From NCBI RefSeq assembly GCF_003473485.1, contig NC_053049.1:32137292-32201291 (forward strand): 64,000 nt of DNA, given 5' to 3'. This document shows positions 36,196 through 46,975 of the stretch, in pieces. The notes under the pieces are model-generated. The model saw nothing but the letters and a program-made list of their open reading frames with translations. It was not told the DNA's origin and made no database searches. The position numbers and the translations under genes are program-made. The DNA is from Medicago truncatula (Eukaryota > Streptophyta > Magnoliopsida > Fabales > Fabaceae). Within the stretch, counting starts at the first letter, position 1, and each line of letters begins with the position of its first letter.

Positions 36196-36543
36196 GGCTT
36201 ATTCAATCACCCGGTCCCTTAACTTAATTGATTGTCTCAATTTGGTCCCCAAACTATAGTTTGTACCAATTTGGTCCCCTATATTTTGCTTTGTTACTAG
36301 CTTTAATCATTTCTGTTAGTTTCTCTCGTAAAAACGTTAACTTATGTACCAATTTGGTCTCCTATGTTTTACTCCGTTACTAGTTTTAGTCCTTTCTGTT
36401 AACATTTTTTTGAGAGAAACTGACATAAATGACTAAAACTAGTAATGAAGCAAAACATAGAGGACCAAATTGATACAAATTATAGTTAAGGGACCAAATT
36501 AAAACAATCAATTAAGTTAAGGGACCAGGTGATCAAATAAGCC
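36196..36543. mobile_element. MULE-type MITE, 348 bp, 9-bp target duplication
   Basis: Long terminal inverted repeats beginning GGCTTATTCAATCACCCGGT and ending ACCAGGTGATCAAATAAGCC, with ttggtccc/gggaccaa motifs inside. Flanked by aaacatcaa (36,187-36,195) and aaacattaa (36,544-36,552), 8 of 9 matching. Nine bases with long TIRs indicate a Mutator-like origin. Confidence 0.8.
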
Positions 36544-36668
36544 AAACATTAATGTACCAAGCTCTGAAGTCGTATAACTTTGAGTACCCACAATCTTAGT
36601 GCAAGGAAGGAACCTAGTATGATAAAAAGTAAAACTGAACCGAAAAATAGGTTAGCCATAAAACTTAC

Positions 36669-37222
36669 CGAAGAAGCAAGATCATCATCAATTGTCAACA
36701 TATTAGCAAGACCAAGGCCACCTGCATCCATACATAGCATAAGGATTGGACGACAAAACAAGGCAAAAATTATGAGATTTTCGGACTCCAAACCATAGTG
36801 ACATAATTCTCTTACATGTTGCGAACCACAAATTGGTAATTGCATATCGGTTCATGATAATTTTACGAATTAATTTAACTAATTAAACACTTTTGTAAAA
36901 TAACATAAAAGGTTTTGGTAAGTGAGCACCAGTTTGTTGCAGCTGCCTATTATAATTCTTATACTCTTTCACGCTATTAATTAATTTAACTAATTAAACA
37001 CTATTTAGAGTTCGTTGCACTTGCAGCTTAACATGTTTAATTAGTATTGATACTACGAACTGACATGTAATTGAAAATTATGTGAGTATGGTCGAAACAC
37101 ATTACTGAAGTCAATGTAGTAATATAGTGTAAGGATAGAATGCAGAAAACCATATTACCTAGAGGAGCATCTCGATCCTTAGGGTTATCATCACCACCAT
37201 CATAACCGTCGTGTAAAATGTT
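36669..37222 (-). pseudogene. Two internal exons of an unrecognised gene, minus strand
   Basis: Exon a, 37,222-37,159, follows a GTTGTAG acceptor and encodes NILHDGYDGGDDNPKDRDAP plus L. Exon b, 36,721-36,669, follows a GATGCAG acceptor, encodes GGLGLANMLTIDDDLASS and ends at a GTAAG donor. The one-base phase at 37,159 and two bases at 36,721-36,720 join to GGT, so 117 bases give 39 uninterrupted codons with correct splice sites on all four sides. I could not find the adjacent exons and do not recognise the protein. It is either a fragment of a duplicated gene or the visible part of a gene with long introns. Confidence 0.4.
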
Positions 37223-38330
37223 CTACAACAAAGGGATGAAAACTGTGAATACTAATCACAAATTTAAGATGAAAATGACTATTTACCCAAAAAAAATATT
37301 TAACACTAATAACACCCATAAATATCTAATTACACCTAAATTGATTTAAAATTTAATTATAATATTCAAATTGCCCTTATTTAAAATTAAATTTTTGATT
37401 CATTTTAAAGATTAAAAGTATTATGTTGTGTATAATCAAACACACACCAAATCAAATATGATTAGTAGTAATTAACACTCACTAGCACCTCAAACTAATC
37501 GTTAATAGCTTAAAGTCAATAACTTTAAAATCAATAACTTTATTATCTAACACTCACTAGCACCTCAAACTTTCGAAAATACCTGCACCAGAAGTTTCAA
37601 ATCGTTCGACGATGAATGGTAGTTAAAAATTGTTTTCAAAGACTTTTTAGATCGGTTACACGTTTAATTAACCGTTCTAAAAACTCATAATTCATTAATT
37701 GAAACGACAATTTGTTACATCGGTTATACGTTTAATAACTCTAAAAAGTAGAACTTATTTGAACCACATGATATTGCCCATAAACAAGGATACTTTTTGA
37801 CCGGTTACTCGATTAACTGGTTTAAATAAATAGTGAACACTTCTTAACAACAAATAGCGCGGGAGTATTTTTGAAATTTTGAGATGTTTTTGATTAATTG
37901 CTAGATGTCTAAAGAATAATTTTCATTTTTTTTAAAATTCCATTAGAACTCCAAATAAATATGCTAAAATACCTTTATTTGCAATATAATCAGTTGATTT
38001 TTCATTTTTTTATCTTTCATTTATTTTAATTTTGACAGGCTGACAAGACCATGACTATTGTTTTGTACAAAAAAAAAATGCTCTACTTTTTTATTTTGAC
38101 GTTAACTATCTACGTGTTCCTAACATTTCTCGTTTTTACTGGTTATAGAGTTCTATTTTCTTTTTTACGGAAAAAGAGGTAGGAAAAGGTGCAACAAAAT
38201 GACTTTTACGGGGTTACTCATTTTAATATTTTGTTTTTTTCGCTCAACATGTTTAACTGCAAAATTCTGATGGAATAATGTACATTAATGCAATAACTGC
38301 AAAATTCGGATGGAATAATGTACATTAATG
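37223..38330. other. AT-rich spacer with local tandem duplication
   Basis: A 35-45 base unit (ctgcaaaattctgatggaat...) is duplicated in tandem at about 38,258-38,295 and 38,298-38,333. Nothing else is recognised. Confidence 0.45.
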
Positions 38331-38334
38331 CTAT

Positions 38335-38422
38335 TATTTTTTTATGGTGGCCGGAGTTTGAATCCCGGACCTTGCATATATTATGAATTGTTCCTACCAA
38401 CTGAGTTAAGCTCACGATGACA
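38335..38422 (-). mobile_element. tRNA-derived SINE, short copy, minus strand
   Basis: Minus strand reads gagcttaactcagttggtag (A-box region) and ggtccgggattcaaactccgg (B-box region, split here as ggtccgggatt and caaactccgg), ending in a poly-T on the plus strand. It is flanked by imperfect acattaatgcta/acattaatacta. It is related to, but diverged from, the three longer SINEs below. Confidence 0.6.
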
Positions 38423-38510
38423 CATTAATACTAGTATGATCATAGGTTATTTATTTTAATAAAAAAAATAATAAATACGAATACTATGATATAAAGAGAT
38501 ATTGAAAAGG

Positions 38511-38650
38511 ATCCCCGTGAGCTTAGCTCAGTTGGTAGGGATATTGCATATTATATGCAGGAGCCGGGGTTCGAACCCCGGACACTCCACTTCTCCACAA
38601 TTAAATTGTGTGAGCTCTAACCACGAGGCTACTTGACCAAAAAAAAAAAA
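38511..38650 (+). mobile_element. tRNA-derived SINE with perfect 16-bp target duplication
   Basis: The tRNA-like head atccccgtgagcttagctca carries A box AGCTTAGCTCAGTTGGT and B box GGTTCGAACCCC, then a body ending ctacttgacc and an A run. agagatattgaaaagg is repeated exactly at 38,495-38,510 and 38,651-38,666. The perfect duplication implies a young insertion. Confidence 0.9.
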
Positions 38651-38824
38651 AGAGATATTGAAAAGGTTATTGCCAGCATGGTTGAATTTTTTAGTTTTAT
38701 TTTCAAATAAATTTGCCCATAACAATAAAATTGCTTTCTAATTTAAATTAAAAATATGCAAATACAACATGAACATTGAAATATTTAAATTTGGATAATA
38801 TGTATGTATGTATATAACAAATTA

Positions 38825-39070
38825 AATTAGAGTTAAGTGGAGTCGGTTATATAAATCAAATTATGACATAATGTTCAAATATAAGTCATATTTTCTTCAA
38901 CAATCATAAATTTTATTTAGATCCAACTCATTAACCTTTAAATCTTTCTTAATAGATTTTTCATAGTTTTTCTGCATGTCATTTCAAGTCATCTAAGTCA
39001 ATTTTCTACCATCCTTGTGCTACCCTCAACTCTCTATAACAATGTCATTCCTAATTTTATTCTATCTTAG
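38825..39070 (-). mobile_element. RTE-type LINE relic, minus strand
   Basis: Reversed, it carries the phrases that end the RTE relics elsewhere (tgattcatgtagtcgg-like at its left, ttagtggagtcgg). Coding is heavily decayed. Confidence 0.45.
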
Positions 39071-39097
39071 TCTTATACTATGAATAAAATTATAATA

Positions 39098-39688
39098 AGA
39101 GAAATGATAAATGAACACAAAAATACAGACACAAATACGACATCAAGGGTAATTGTGTAATTTCCTTGAAAAACCAATGGCATAATAGAAATTCCAACTG
39201 AATATGAGGGGCATTTTTTAATTGATTGTTCTTCTCTCTCTCAGTGTCTGTCTGAGCATCCAACAACACCACCGTCCTTCTCACCACCGGAACCTCTGTT
39301 CACATAACCACCGTCGTCATCATCAGTCACCACCACTTCTCGCCACTGTCGTCGTCGATGTACAATCCATTTCAAACCTGGAGAACAACACGTTCAAATC
39401 TTTTCTTCGTCGCCATTTAGATCATTGCGAGAGCACAACGAGAGGGAGAGGGAGAATGGTCGCCGGTGAGATCAAGAGAGCGATCGCCGACGAGACAACG
39501 GTCACCGGTGAGAGAGAGGGAGAGTTGCAGGAGGAGAGATTAATAGAAAAGAGGGAAAGCAAAGGAGGAGAGATGTAGTGCTGTTTGAGAGAAGAAGAAA
39601 AAAAATTAAAAAAAATGATGGTATAAGTGAACAGTAAATACGATGTCGTATTTGTGGCTGGTTATTTGTGTGTCTGATTATCATTACT
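39098..39688. mobile_element. Pack-MULE-like element with GC-rich captured sequence
   Basis: 591 bp with ~45-base inverted ends (AGAGAAATGATAAATGAACA... against AGTAATGATAATCAGACACA... read inward), both running to the shared cacaaatacgacatc. Flanked by attataata (39,089-39,097) and gttataata (39,689-39,697), 8 of 9 matching. The interior from 39,230 to 39,560 is GC- and CT-rich (caccaccgtccttctcacc, ggtcgccggtgagatcaag) and has coding-like frames on both strands, unlike the AT-rich surroundings. This fits capture of host-gene sequence, though the donor gene is unknown. Confidence 0.6.
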
Positions 39689-39879
39689 GTTATAATAAAC
39701 AAAGTGCAAACGTGTTTATAGTAGTATTTTCCTACTATTATATATGTTTTATTTAGCTAAAAATATAATAATTTATTTTGTTTTAATACATATCTAACCA
39801 ATACCTTTTAATTTGCTAACCCCAAAAGGTAAAAACATAGGAGATGATGAGTCTCAAAGAGTAAACATTACTCATTCAA

Positions 39880-40139
39880 TCTCACACACCCATATGTAAG
39901 TTAGTTTGTCAAACGACTATATAAATGTTTAAAGCAAGCAATAATTTTTCGATGTGGAACTCACATTATGTAAAATACAACCCTTCCGGTTCTAGTTTCA
40001 GTAACTCAATTTAATATTTATCAGTTTAATATCTTCATGGTCTCAACATGAGCAAATTTACTATTCAAGAATTAGCATGTAGCTGAACTCTTTGGCCATT
40101 GGAGCAGTTACTTTCCAAATTAAAAGGATCTTAAATCTA
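39880..40139 (+). repeat. Duplicated module, copy 1, left part (interrupted by the LINE)
   Basis: From ttagtttgtcaaacgac to ttaaatctaa. It matches the minus strand of 59,590-59,275 (shared tttcagtaactc, gagcaaatttactattcaag and gcagttactttccaaattaa), apart from one internal deletion after ctattcaagaat. The module continues at 44,228 beyond the LINE. Confidence 0.75.
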
Positions 40140-43100
40140 AAGGTTACAAAGTCTCTTGAGGTGACTCACTTCTCCAATAACGAGTCAGGGTCGGCGGCTT
40201 CGGTAAATAATGATTGGAAAAATTGGGTCGTGTTACGTGGGAATGCTAAGGCGAATGAAGTGGATATCGAAGATATAGGCAAGGTCATTGGTGTATCTTT
40301 TGAAGGTGGCTTAAATAATAGATTTGGTGTGTTGTCTCGGTCTAAAACGTTGGGGGAGGGAGGCCGAGAGCATGGTGGTGGTGTTTAGGAGGGACGGTGC
40401 GGTGTGGGTGTGTGGTGTGGTGGGTTGTGGTGATGCGGTTGGTGTCTTGGAATGTGAGGGGGTTAGGAGGGGTGGAGAAACGGAGGGAGGTGAAGTTGTT
40501 GGTGAAGGAGAAATGTCCGTTGGTTTTGTGTATACAAGAAACTAAGATGATGGTGTGTGATGGGTATGTGCGTTCCTCGTTGTGTAGGGATTCGAGCTAT
40601 GATTATTCGTATCGCTCTTCAGTGGGGGCATCAGGTGGGTTATTGACGATGTGGGATACGACGGAAGTGGAGGTATGGTCGTCGTTTAGTCAGGAACATA
40701 TGTTGCAAATCCATGGCAGAGTTCGTAGTAATAATGAGGAATTTTATTTATTTAACATTTATGCACCGTGTGACTTAAGAGCTAAAGCGGAATTGTGGGA
40801 AGCTATATCAGAAAGATTGCAGTCGCTCAGGGGAAAGAAAGTGTGTGTCTGTGGGGATTTTAACGTAGTAAGAAAGCCAGAAGAAAGAAGATCAGTCATA
40901 GGGGGTGGTGTGTCTTTGGATATTAATGCTTTTAATTTATTCATTGAAGAGAACGGGTTGATAGATTTGCCGTTGAATGGTCGTAGTTTTACTTGGTTTA
41001 AGGGAGATGGTTCGTCTATGAGTCGAATTGATAGGTACTTGTTGTCAGAAGAGTGGTGTTTTAGCTGGCCAAATTGTTTTCAGGTAGCCCTACTCTGGGG
41101 TCTCTCTGATCATTGTCCGTTACAGTTATCTATTGATGAGGAGAATTGGGGTCCTCGTCCGACGCGGATGCTGAAGTGTTGGCGAGAGGTGCCGGGTTAT
41201 TCAGATTTTGTTTCAGAAAAATGGCGTTCATTCCAAGTTGAGGGATGGGGAGGTTTTGTGCTCAAAGAAAAATTGAAATTGATGAAGGTAGCGTTAAAGG
41301 AGTGGCACTCGACACATGCTCAAAATATGCCGGCCAAAATTAATTCTTTGAAAGCCCGTTTGTCGGATTTTGATGAAAAAGGTGCGGTTAGTGGGTTGTC
41401 AGTTGAAGAAATTGATATTATGAGGGGTATTACACACGACATTCATTATATGTCTCGTGTTAATACTAGCATTAGTTGGCAACAATCGAGGCTATTGTGG
41501 TTGAAAGATGGAGATGCTAACTCGAAGTACTTTCATTCGGTTTTATCTCGTCGTCGTCGACGTAATGCCATTGTGTCACTCATGGTTATCGGCTCTCTTG
41601 TAGACGGTGTTCAACCAATTCGTCAGGCAGTTTTCACCCATTTCAGGGACCATTTTGCGGCTCCGGATGTGTTTAGGCCGGGGGTTGATAATTTAACTTT
41701 CAAAAATTTATCCTTTGCGGAAGGAAATGGGTTAATTAAACCTTTCTCAGTTGATGAAGTAAAGACAACAATTTGGGATTGTGATAGCTATAAAAGTCCC
41801 AGACCAGATGGTGTGCACTTTGGTTTCATTAAAGATTTTTGGGAAATGTTGAAAGGGGATGTTATGGGATTCATTCAGGATTTTCAGAGGAACGGTAAAT
41901 TAACCAAAGGTATTAACACTACTTTCATAGCTTTAATTCCTAAATTGGATAGTCCGCAGCGCTTAAATGACTTCCGGCCTATCTCTTTGGTGGGTTGTCT
42001 ATATAAAATTTTGTCAAAAGTGCTTGCAAATCGTCTGAAACTGGTTTTGGGGAGTTTGATAGCAGAGACACAGACTGCTTTTGTAAAAGATAGGCAAATT
42101 CTTGATGGGATTCTCATTGCAAATGAGGTGGTGGATGAGGCTCGCAAATCAAAGAAGGAGTTGATGCTTTTTAAAGTTGACTTTGAGAAAGCGTATGACT
42201 CAATAGATTGGGGTTATCTGGATGCAGTTATGAGTAAAATGGCATTCCCGGTTTTGTGGAGAAAGTGGATAAAAGAGTGTGTGTCGACAGCTACTGCTTC
42301 TGTTTTGGTTAATGGCAGTCCTACAGATGAGTTCCCTTTAAAAAGGGGCCTGAGACAAGGAGACCCTCTTTCACCTTTCCTTTTTTTGCTGGCAGCAGAG
42401 GGTTTGAATGTTATGATGACTTCGTTGGTTGAGAACAATTTATTTACTGGTTACGGGGTGGGTCACGCAAATGCCACTGTGGTTTCGCATCTCCAATTTG
42501 CGGATGATACTTTGATTTTAGGTGAAAAAAGCTGGGCCAATGTAAGATCTTTACGGGCGGTTTTATCCTTGTTCGCGGATATGTCAGGTTTGAAAGTGAA
42601 CTTCCATAAAAGCTTATTGGTTGGAATTAATGTTACGGAATCTTGGTTAAACGAGACGGCGTCTATTTTGCATTGTAAGGTTGGTAAGGTTCCTTTTTTG
42701 TATCTTGGCCTATCGATTGGTGGTGATCCTCGGAAACTAGCATTTTGGGACCCTGTTTTGCATACCATTAAATCTAGATTGTTAGGGTGGCAGAGTCGTT
42801 TCCTCTCATTCGGGGGCCGATTGATTTTGCTCAAGTCTGTCCTGTCCTCTTTGCCTGTCTATGCTCTTTCCTTTTTCAAAGCTCCGTCAGGTATAATCTC
42901 TTCCATTGAATCTATGTTTAAATTGTTTTTTTGGGGAGGGAGTGAGGATAACAGGAAAATTTCCTGGATCGCTTGGAATTATATTTGTTCTCGTAAGGAG
43001 TATGGGGGTTGGGTGTGAGGAAATTGAAGGAGTTTAATCTTGCGTTGTTAGGCAAATGGTGTTGGAGGATGTTAGTTGATCAAGGTGGGTTGTGGTATAG

Positions 43101-44227
43101 GGTTTTGGTGGCGAGATATGGTGAGGAGCCTGGGAGGTTGGAGGTAGGGGGCCGGAGTGTCTCTTATTGGTGGAGGGAGATAGCGAAGATTAGGGATGGG
43201 ATTGGTGTTGACGGAGGGGGCTGGTTTGATGAGAGGGTAGTGAAGAAGGTAGGAGATGGGTTGAATACCTTGTTTTGGTATGATAGGTGGATAGGAGGTA
43301 TTCCGTTGTTTAGGCGGTTTGAACGTTTATTTAGCTTAGCACTTAATAAGCTGAGTACGGTGTCAGATATGTTCATGCGTGGCTGGGAGGTAGGAGGTGA
43401 TGCGTGGAGCTGGAGGAGACCATTGTGGGTGTGGGAGGAGGAGATGTTAGGCGAGTGTTGCATGTTACTTAATACTTTTATTGTGCATACTGATGTTTCT
43501 GACAGGTGGCAGTGGCTCCCGAACATTGGGGGAGGCTATACAGTAAGCAATGCGTATAAGAACTTAACGTTTCAGGCTGCCCCTTTGATTATCGTGACAG
43601 ATGATCTCGTTTGGCACAAGTATGTTCCTTTGAAGGTGTCCATTCTAGCTTGGCGACTTCTTCGCGATAGGCTGCCCACGAAGACCAATCTCTTGCGGCG
43701 CGGCTATCAGATGTGTCGCGGGGTGTGGCTTCGACGAAACGGCACACCATTTGTTTCTTCATTGTGATTTTTTCGGCGGCCGTTGGCATCATATCAGGAA
43801 TTGGCTTGGCTTTTCAGGTGTCGATCCGTTTACCATTCATGATCATTTTTATCAGTTTACTAACTCTATTGGTGGGTCGACGAAGCGCCGGACAATCATG
43901 CAAATGTTTTGGCTCTTGTGTGTATGGATTGTTTGGCACGAAAGAAATAATATAATTTTCAATAATACACAACTTACTATGATAGATCTTGTAGAAAAGG
44001 TTAAGTATCATTCTTTGTGGTGGCTGAAAGCTAACAATGCCAACTTTGTTTATGGCACGAGTAGATGGTGGTCGGACCCGTTACTTTGTTTGGGTATCGA
44101 CTAACTTATTTTTGTAATTATGTAGTGACTGTTTGTTCTTTGGGGTGACCTCTTTAGTACACCTTGTGCTATAGAGAATTCATCGCCGTTGTTAATATAT
44201 TCCATTTTTTATTCTTAAAAAAAAAAA
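40140..44227 (+). mobile_element. L1-type LINE, about 4.1 kb, 5'-truncated
   Basis: Contains the tail of ORF1 (NNDWKNWVVLRGNAK, VIGVSFEGGLNNRFGVLSR, stop at 40,388), all of ORF2, a 3' UTR with the ctttggggtgacctc...ccttgtgctat motif, and an A run at 44,217-44,227. The boundaries are inferred from the uninterrupted copy of the flank at 59,275: the flank reads ...aatctaa before and tgttataagaat after the element, and the same joined sequence (with ta between) in the empty copy. No target duplication is visible. Confidence 0.85.
40433..44104 (+). pseudogene. LINE ORF2: endonuclease, reverse transcriptase and zf-RVT, two frameshifts
   Basis: The start MRLVSWNVRGLGGVEKRREV is the usual ORF2 opening. 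APE-type endonuclease motifs: SWNVRG, CIQETK, YAPCD, VCGDFNVV, SDHCPL. Reverse transcriptase motifs: LNDFRPISLVGCLYK, KVDFEKAYDSIDW, RQGDPLSPFLF, catalytic LQFADDTLIL, then FLYLGLSIGG. After RT come the W-rich connector and the zinc-binding block (LKVSILAWRLLRDRLPTKTN, HHLFLHCDFF, WHERNNIIFN). The first frame is 873 codons, to TGA at 43,018. One-base changes near 43,010 and near 43,710 move the protein into two further frames; the last one ends at TAG/TAA near 44,104. Long open frames mean a fairly recent insertion. Confidence 0.85.
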
Positions 44228-44650
44228 TGTTATAAGAATAAAATCTACATTTTTTTTAATCAAATTGGTCCCAGTGCTGAAATTTGTTATATTATATCTT
44301 ATAAGCAACATGTCTACAAAACAACATAAAGCCATCTTAGCAATATTTACAAGGGTCTATACAGGCACATCTCCAAGTCCTTCTGTTAACCAAATTGTGA
44401 CTAAAACAATAAGTCAGATTCCTTGGATAATGGACACAGCCACACAAAGTCATGCATCAAGTTAGCCAAACTCTTGAACTTTTTTTTGGTTCAGTGCAAT
44501 AAAAGTGAGGAATTGAGTGAGTCACAGGGCATTATTGGTAAAGTGAGTGATGTATTTTTTTAATCTAACAACTCGGTATATTCATTTTACTCTACACTGA
44601 AAAAATCAAAAAATAGTGAGAAGGGAAAAAAAATTAAATAGGAGATTATA
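44228..44650 (+). repeat. Duplicated module, copy 1, right part
   Basis: tgttataagaataaaatct onward matches the minus strand of 59,270 to about 58,860, including acaaaacaacataaa, ccatcttagcaatattt and gttagccaaactcttgaact. Neither copy gives a convincing protein. The module may be an old gene fragment or an unclassified repeat. Confidence 0.7.
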
Positions 44651-45508
44651 TTTTGTAACTTTATTTCTCTTCACATCTATTTTGTAACATTATAAAGTTT
44701 AAATTGTAAATTTTAAGATAAATTATATAATAAATAATATTGTATAGTCTTATCAATGATATGTTGTGAAAAAAAAGTTGTTTGTAACACGAAACTTGAA
44801 ATTTTGTAAGAAAAAGAAAGCAAGGACTGAAATTGAAAACATAATATTTAAAGGGACCAAAAATTAAAGAATTTTGTTATAAAGAATAAAACGAAAATTT
44901 GATATTTTTATAAGGATTAAAACATATTTAACCCAATTGATTTTTTTTTCCAAATTTAAAATTAGATTAGAACTTCTAAATTGAACCAATCATCACTTCT
45001 AATTTAACAAACTTCGCTTATGTCTTGATGCAATGATGAGTTTCAATCATGTATTTCAAATTACACACCAAATATTAAAAAAAAAAAAAACAAAAGTGAG
45101 AGGCAAATATTGGAATCTGATAAATACGATCAACTTATCTAATAATATCAACTTTGTCAGTTGTGATAAGTCTTACCATGGAAATTGAAAGTATTGTTGC
45201 ATACTTGATGTGCAACCAATAAAAAAGAAAAAAATTAAGCATACGTTGTGCAATGCAAAACCACACGTGTACTGGTCTTATAGCTCAAGCATGCTTAGTG
45301 GAACAAATTATGAGGTAGCCTTAGTGCATCGAAATTTTGTATGCCCGACTTTTACTATGTTCACACTATATTTTTCAACTCACCTACTTCTTTGCTATGT
45401 CGATAGAATAAGATATGCTTCAACCTGAACAAGAAATCATAATAAGGTCTCTCTCCTAAAACTTTGTGAGAAAGAGTTTATTTATAAACTTCTCTTATTT
45501 AATTTATT

Positions 45509-45795
45509 GGGTTAACGGTGCTTTATACCCTGTAATATATGTCATTTTTGGTTTTCCCCCCTGTAATTTTATTTTTTGATTTACCCCCTGTAATTTTATT
45601 TTTTTTGGAATACCCCCTAATAGGTCATAAAAAAACGAAAAAATTCTGGAAAAACAAAATAAAGTCGTTTTTTTATGACCTATTAGGGGGTATTCCAAAA
45701 AAAATAAAATTACAGGGGGTAAATAAAATAAAATATTTTACAGGGAGAAAAACAAAAAATGACCTATATTATAGGGGGTAAAGCACCATTAACTC
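45509..45795. mobile_element. MULE-type palindromic MITE, perfect 9-bp target duplication
   Basis: The ends GGGTTAACGGTGCTTTA and TAAAGCACCATTAACTC are inverted, and the whole 287 bp folds as a long hairpin (ccccctgtaattttatttt against aaaataaaattacaggggg). taatttatt flanks it exactly (45,500-45,508 and 45,796-45,804). Copy A of the segmental duplication has the empty site near 27,636. Confidence 0.9.
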
Positions 45796-46266
45796 TAATT
45801 TATTTATATACACCATCATTGTAAAAAATTACATTATCAATCAATTATAACTGTTAAATCATTATAGACATTTGACTTCTATCATAACCACTTCTAAAGT
45901 CATAAATATTGATTGTCATATGTTGACAATGTAAATATTTTAATACAAATGATGCATGAAAATATGAAGCTCCTTTTCTGACTCGTTCGGGAGTCTCAAC
46001 TCAACTACAGGAGATTATTTATAGTTTTTTTGAATTTATCACACTAAGGTTATAAATAACTACTATGTCCGTAAACAATCTTTACTGGCACACTAAGGTA
46101 TACACATTTTGGACTGTCTAGTGAACATGCCTACTCAAGGGATACTCCTTATGAACCTTCTAACATGAACATTATCATTGTAGATTGAATATCATAATGC
46201 CACAACCACCCCACTAATGCTAATGTCATATTCATGAGTCATGTCCCCTTTACACTTTACTACTAC

Positions 46267-46273
46267 TATATAA
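46267..46273 (+). promoter_or_regulatory. TATA box of LTP-B
   Basis: TATATAA, 100 bases before the ATG, conserved with LTP-A. Confidence 0.5.
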
Positions 46274-46366
46274 CTATGGAACTTGCTCCTTCTAATTCAA
46301 TGTGCCATATACAAACTAGTCAGTGATTCAAACACATATATTATAAGATTTTCAAAAACAATAGTG

Positions 46367-46834
46367 ATGGAGTTCAAGGTTAGAACTTTCCTAGCCACAG
46401 TGGTGATGTTTCTGTTGGCATCAAGTGTGTTCATTTTGGAAAGTGAGGCAGCTGGAGAATGTGGAAGGACACCAATTGGGTCAGCAGCTGCTAGTCTAAG
46501 TCCATGTTTGGGTGCTGTACGTAATGTTAGGGCAAAAGTTCCACCAGTTTGTTGTGCTAGAGTTGGTGCTTTGCTTAGAACTTCTCCAAGATGTCTTTGT
46601 TCAGTTCTTTTGTCACCTCTTGCAAAACAAGCTAAGATTAATCCTGCTATTGCTATCACTGTTCCTAAGAGATGCAACATTAGGAACCGACCTGCTGGAA
46701 AGAAATGTGGAAGTAAGTAACTACTAATTATTATGTAATTTTAGATTTTTGGAGTTTTCTTTATTTGAACAATTGTGTAATGTAATTAACCTTGTCCTTT
46801 TTATATTTTATTTACAGGGTACACACTTCCTTGA
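46367..46834 (+). CDS. Type V non-specific lipid-transfer protein, copy B, 120 aa
   Basis: Secreted lipid-binding protein, paralog of LTP-A. Exon 1 is 46,367-46,712, the intron 46,713-46,817 (105 bases), exon 2 46,818-46,834, giving the same KKCGRYTLP end. Signal peptide MEFKVRTFLATVVMFLLASS, mature start near AGECGRTPIG. All eight cysteines and the C-14-C-14-CC-12-CLC-24-C-10-C spacing are intact. The short intron is probably the ancestral form, since the extra 320 bases in LTP-A look inserted. Both copies keep promoter and splice sites, so both are likely functional and could differ in expression through the different upstream MITEs. Confidence 0.88.
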
Positions 46835-46975
46835 AACCAAAGCAGGAAAATAATATATGTGATATGCAGTATCTGACATATTAGAGAGCTAAATAAATTC
46901 TGTAACATGACATTTTCTACTTGGAGAGTGACATGTTTCAGCCTATAGCATTTTGTATTTCTCAGTGTATTGTTG

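Larger units (their letters stand above)
44956..46974. repeat. Segmental duplication, copy B (contains LTP-B)
   Basis: Partner of 26,879-29,229. Shared stretches are nearly identical, including promoter, 5' leader, both exons and the 3' region to tctcagtgtattgtt. Copy B carries the MULE-type MITE at 45,509, which copy A lacks. Confidence 0.85.

Noticed and set aside
36549-36845. 98-residue minus-strand frame with hydrophobic stretches as a membrane protein
   Set aside because: Only the middle part (GGLGLANMLTIDDDLASS) is exon-like, bounded by splice sites. The hydrophobic ends are intron translation.
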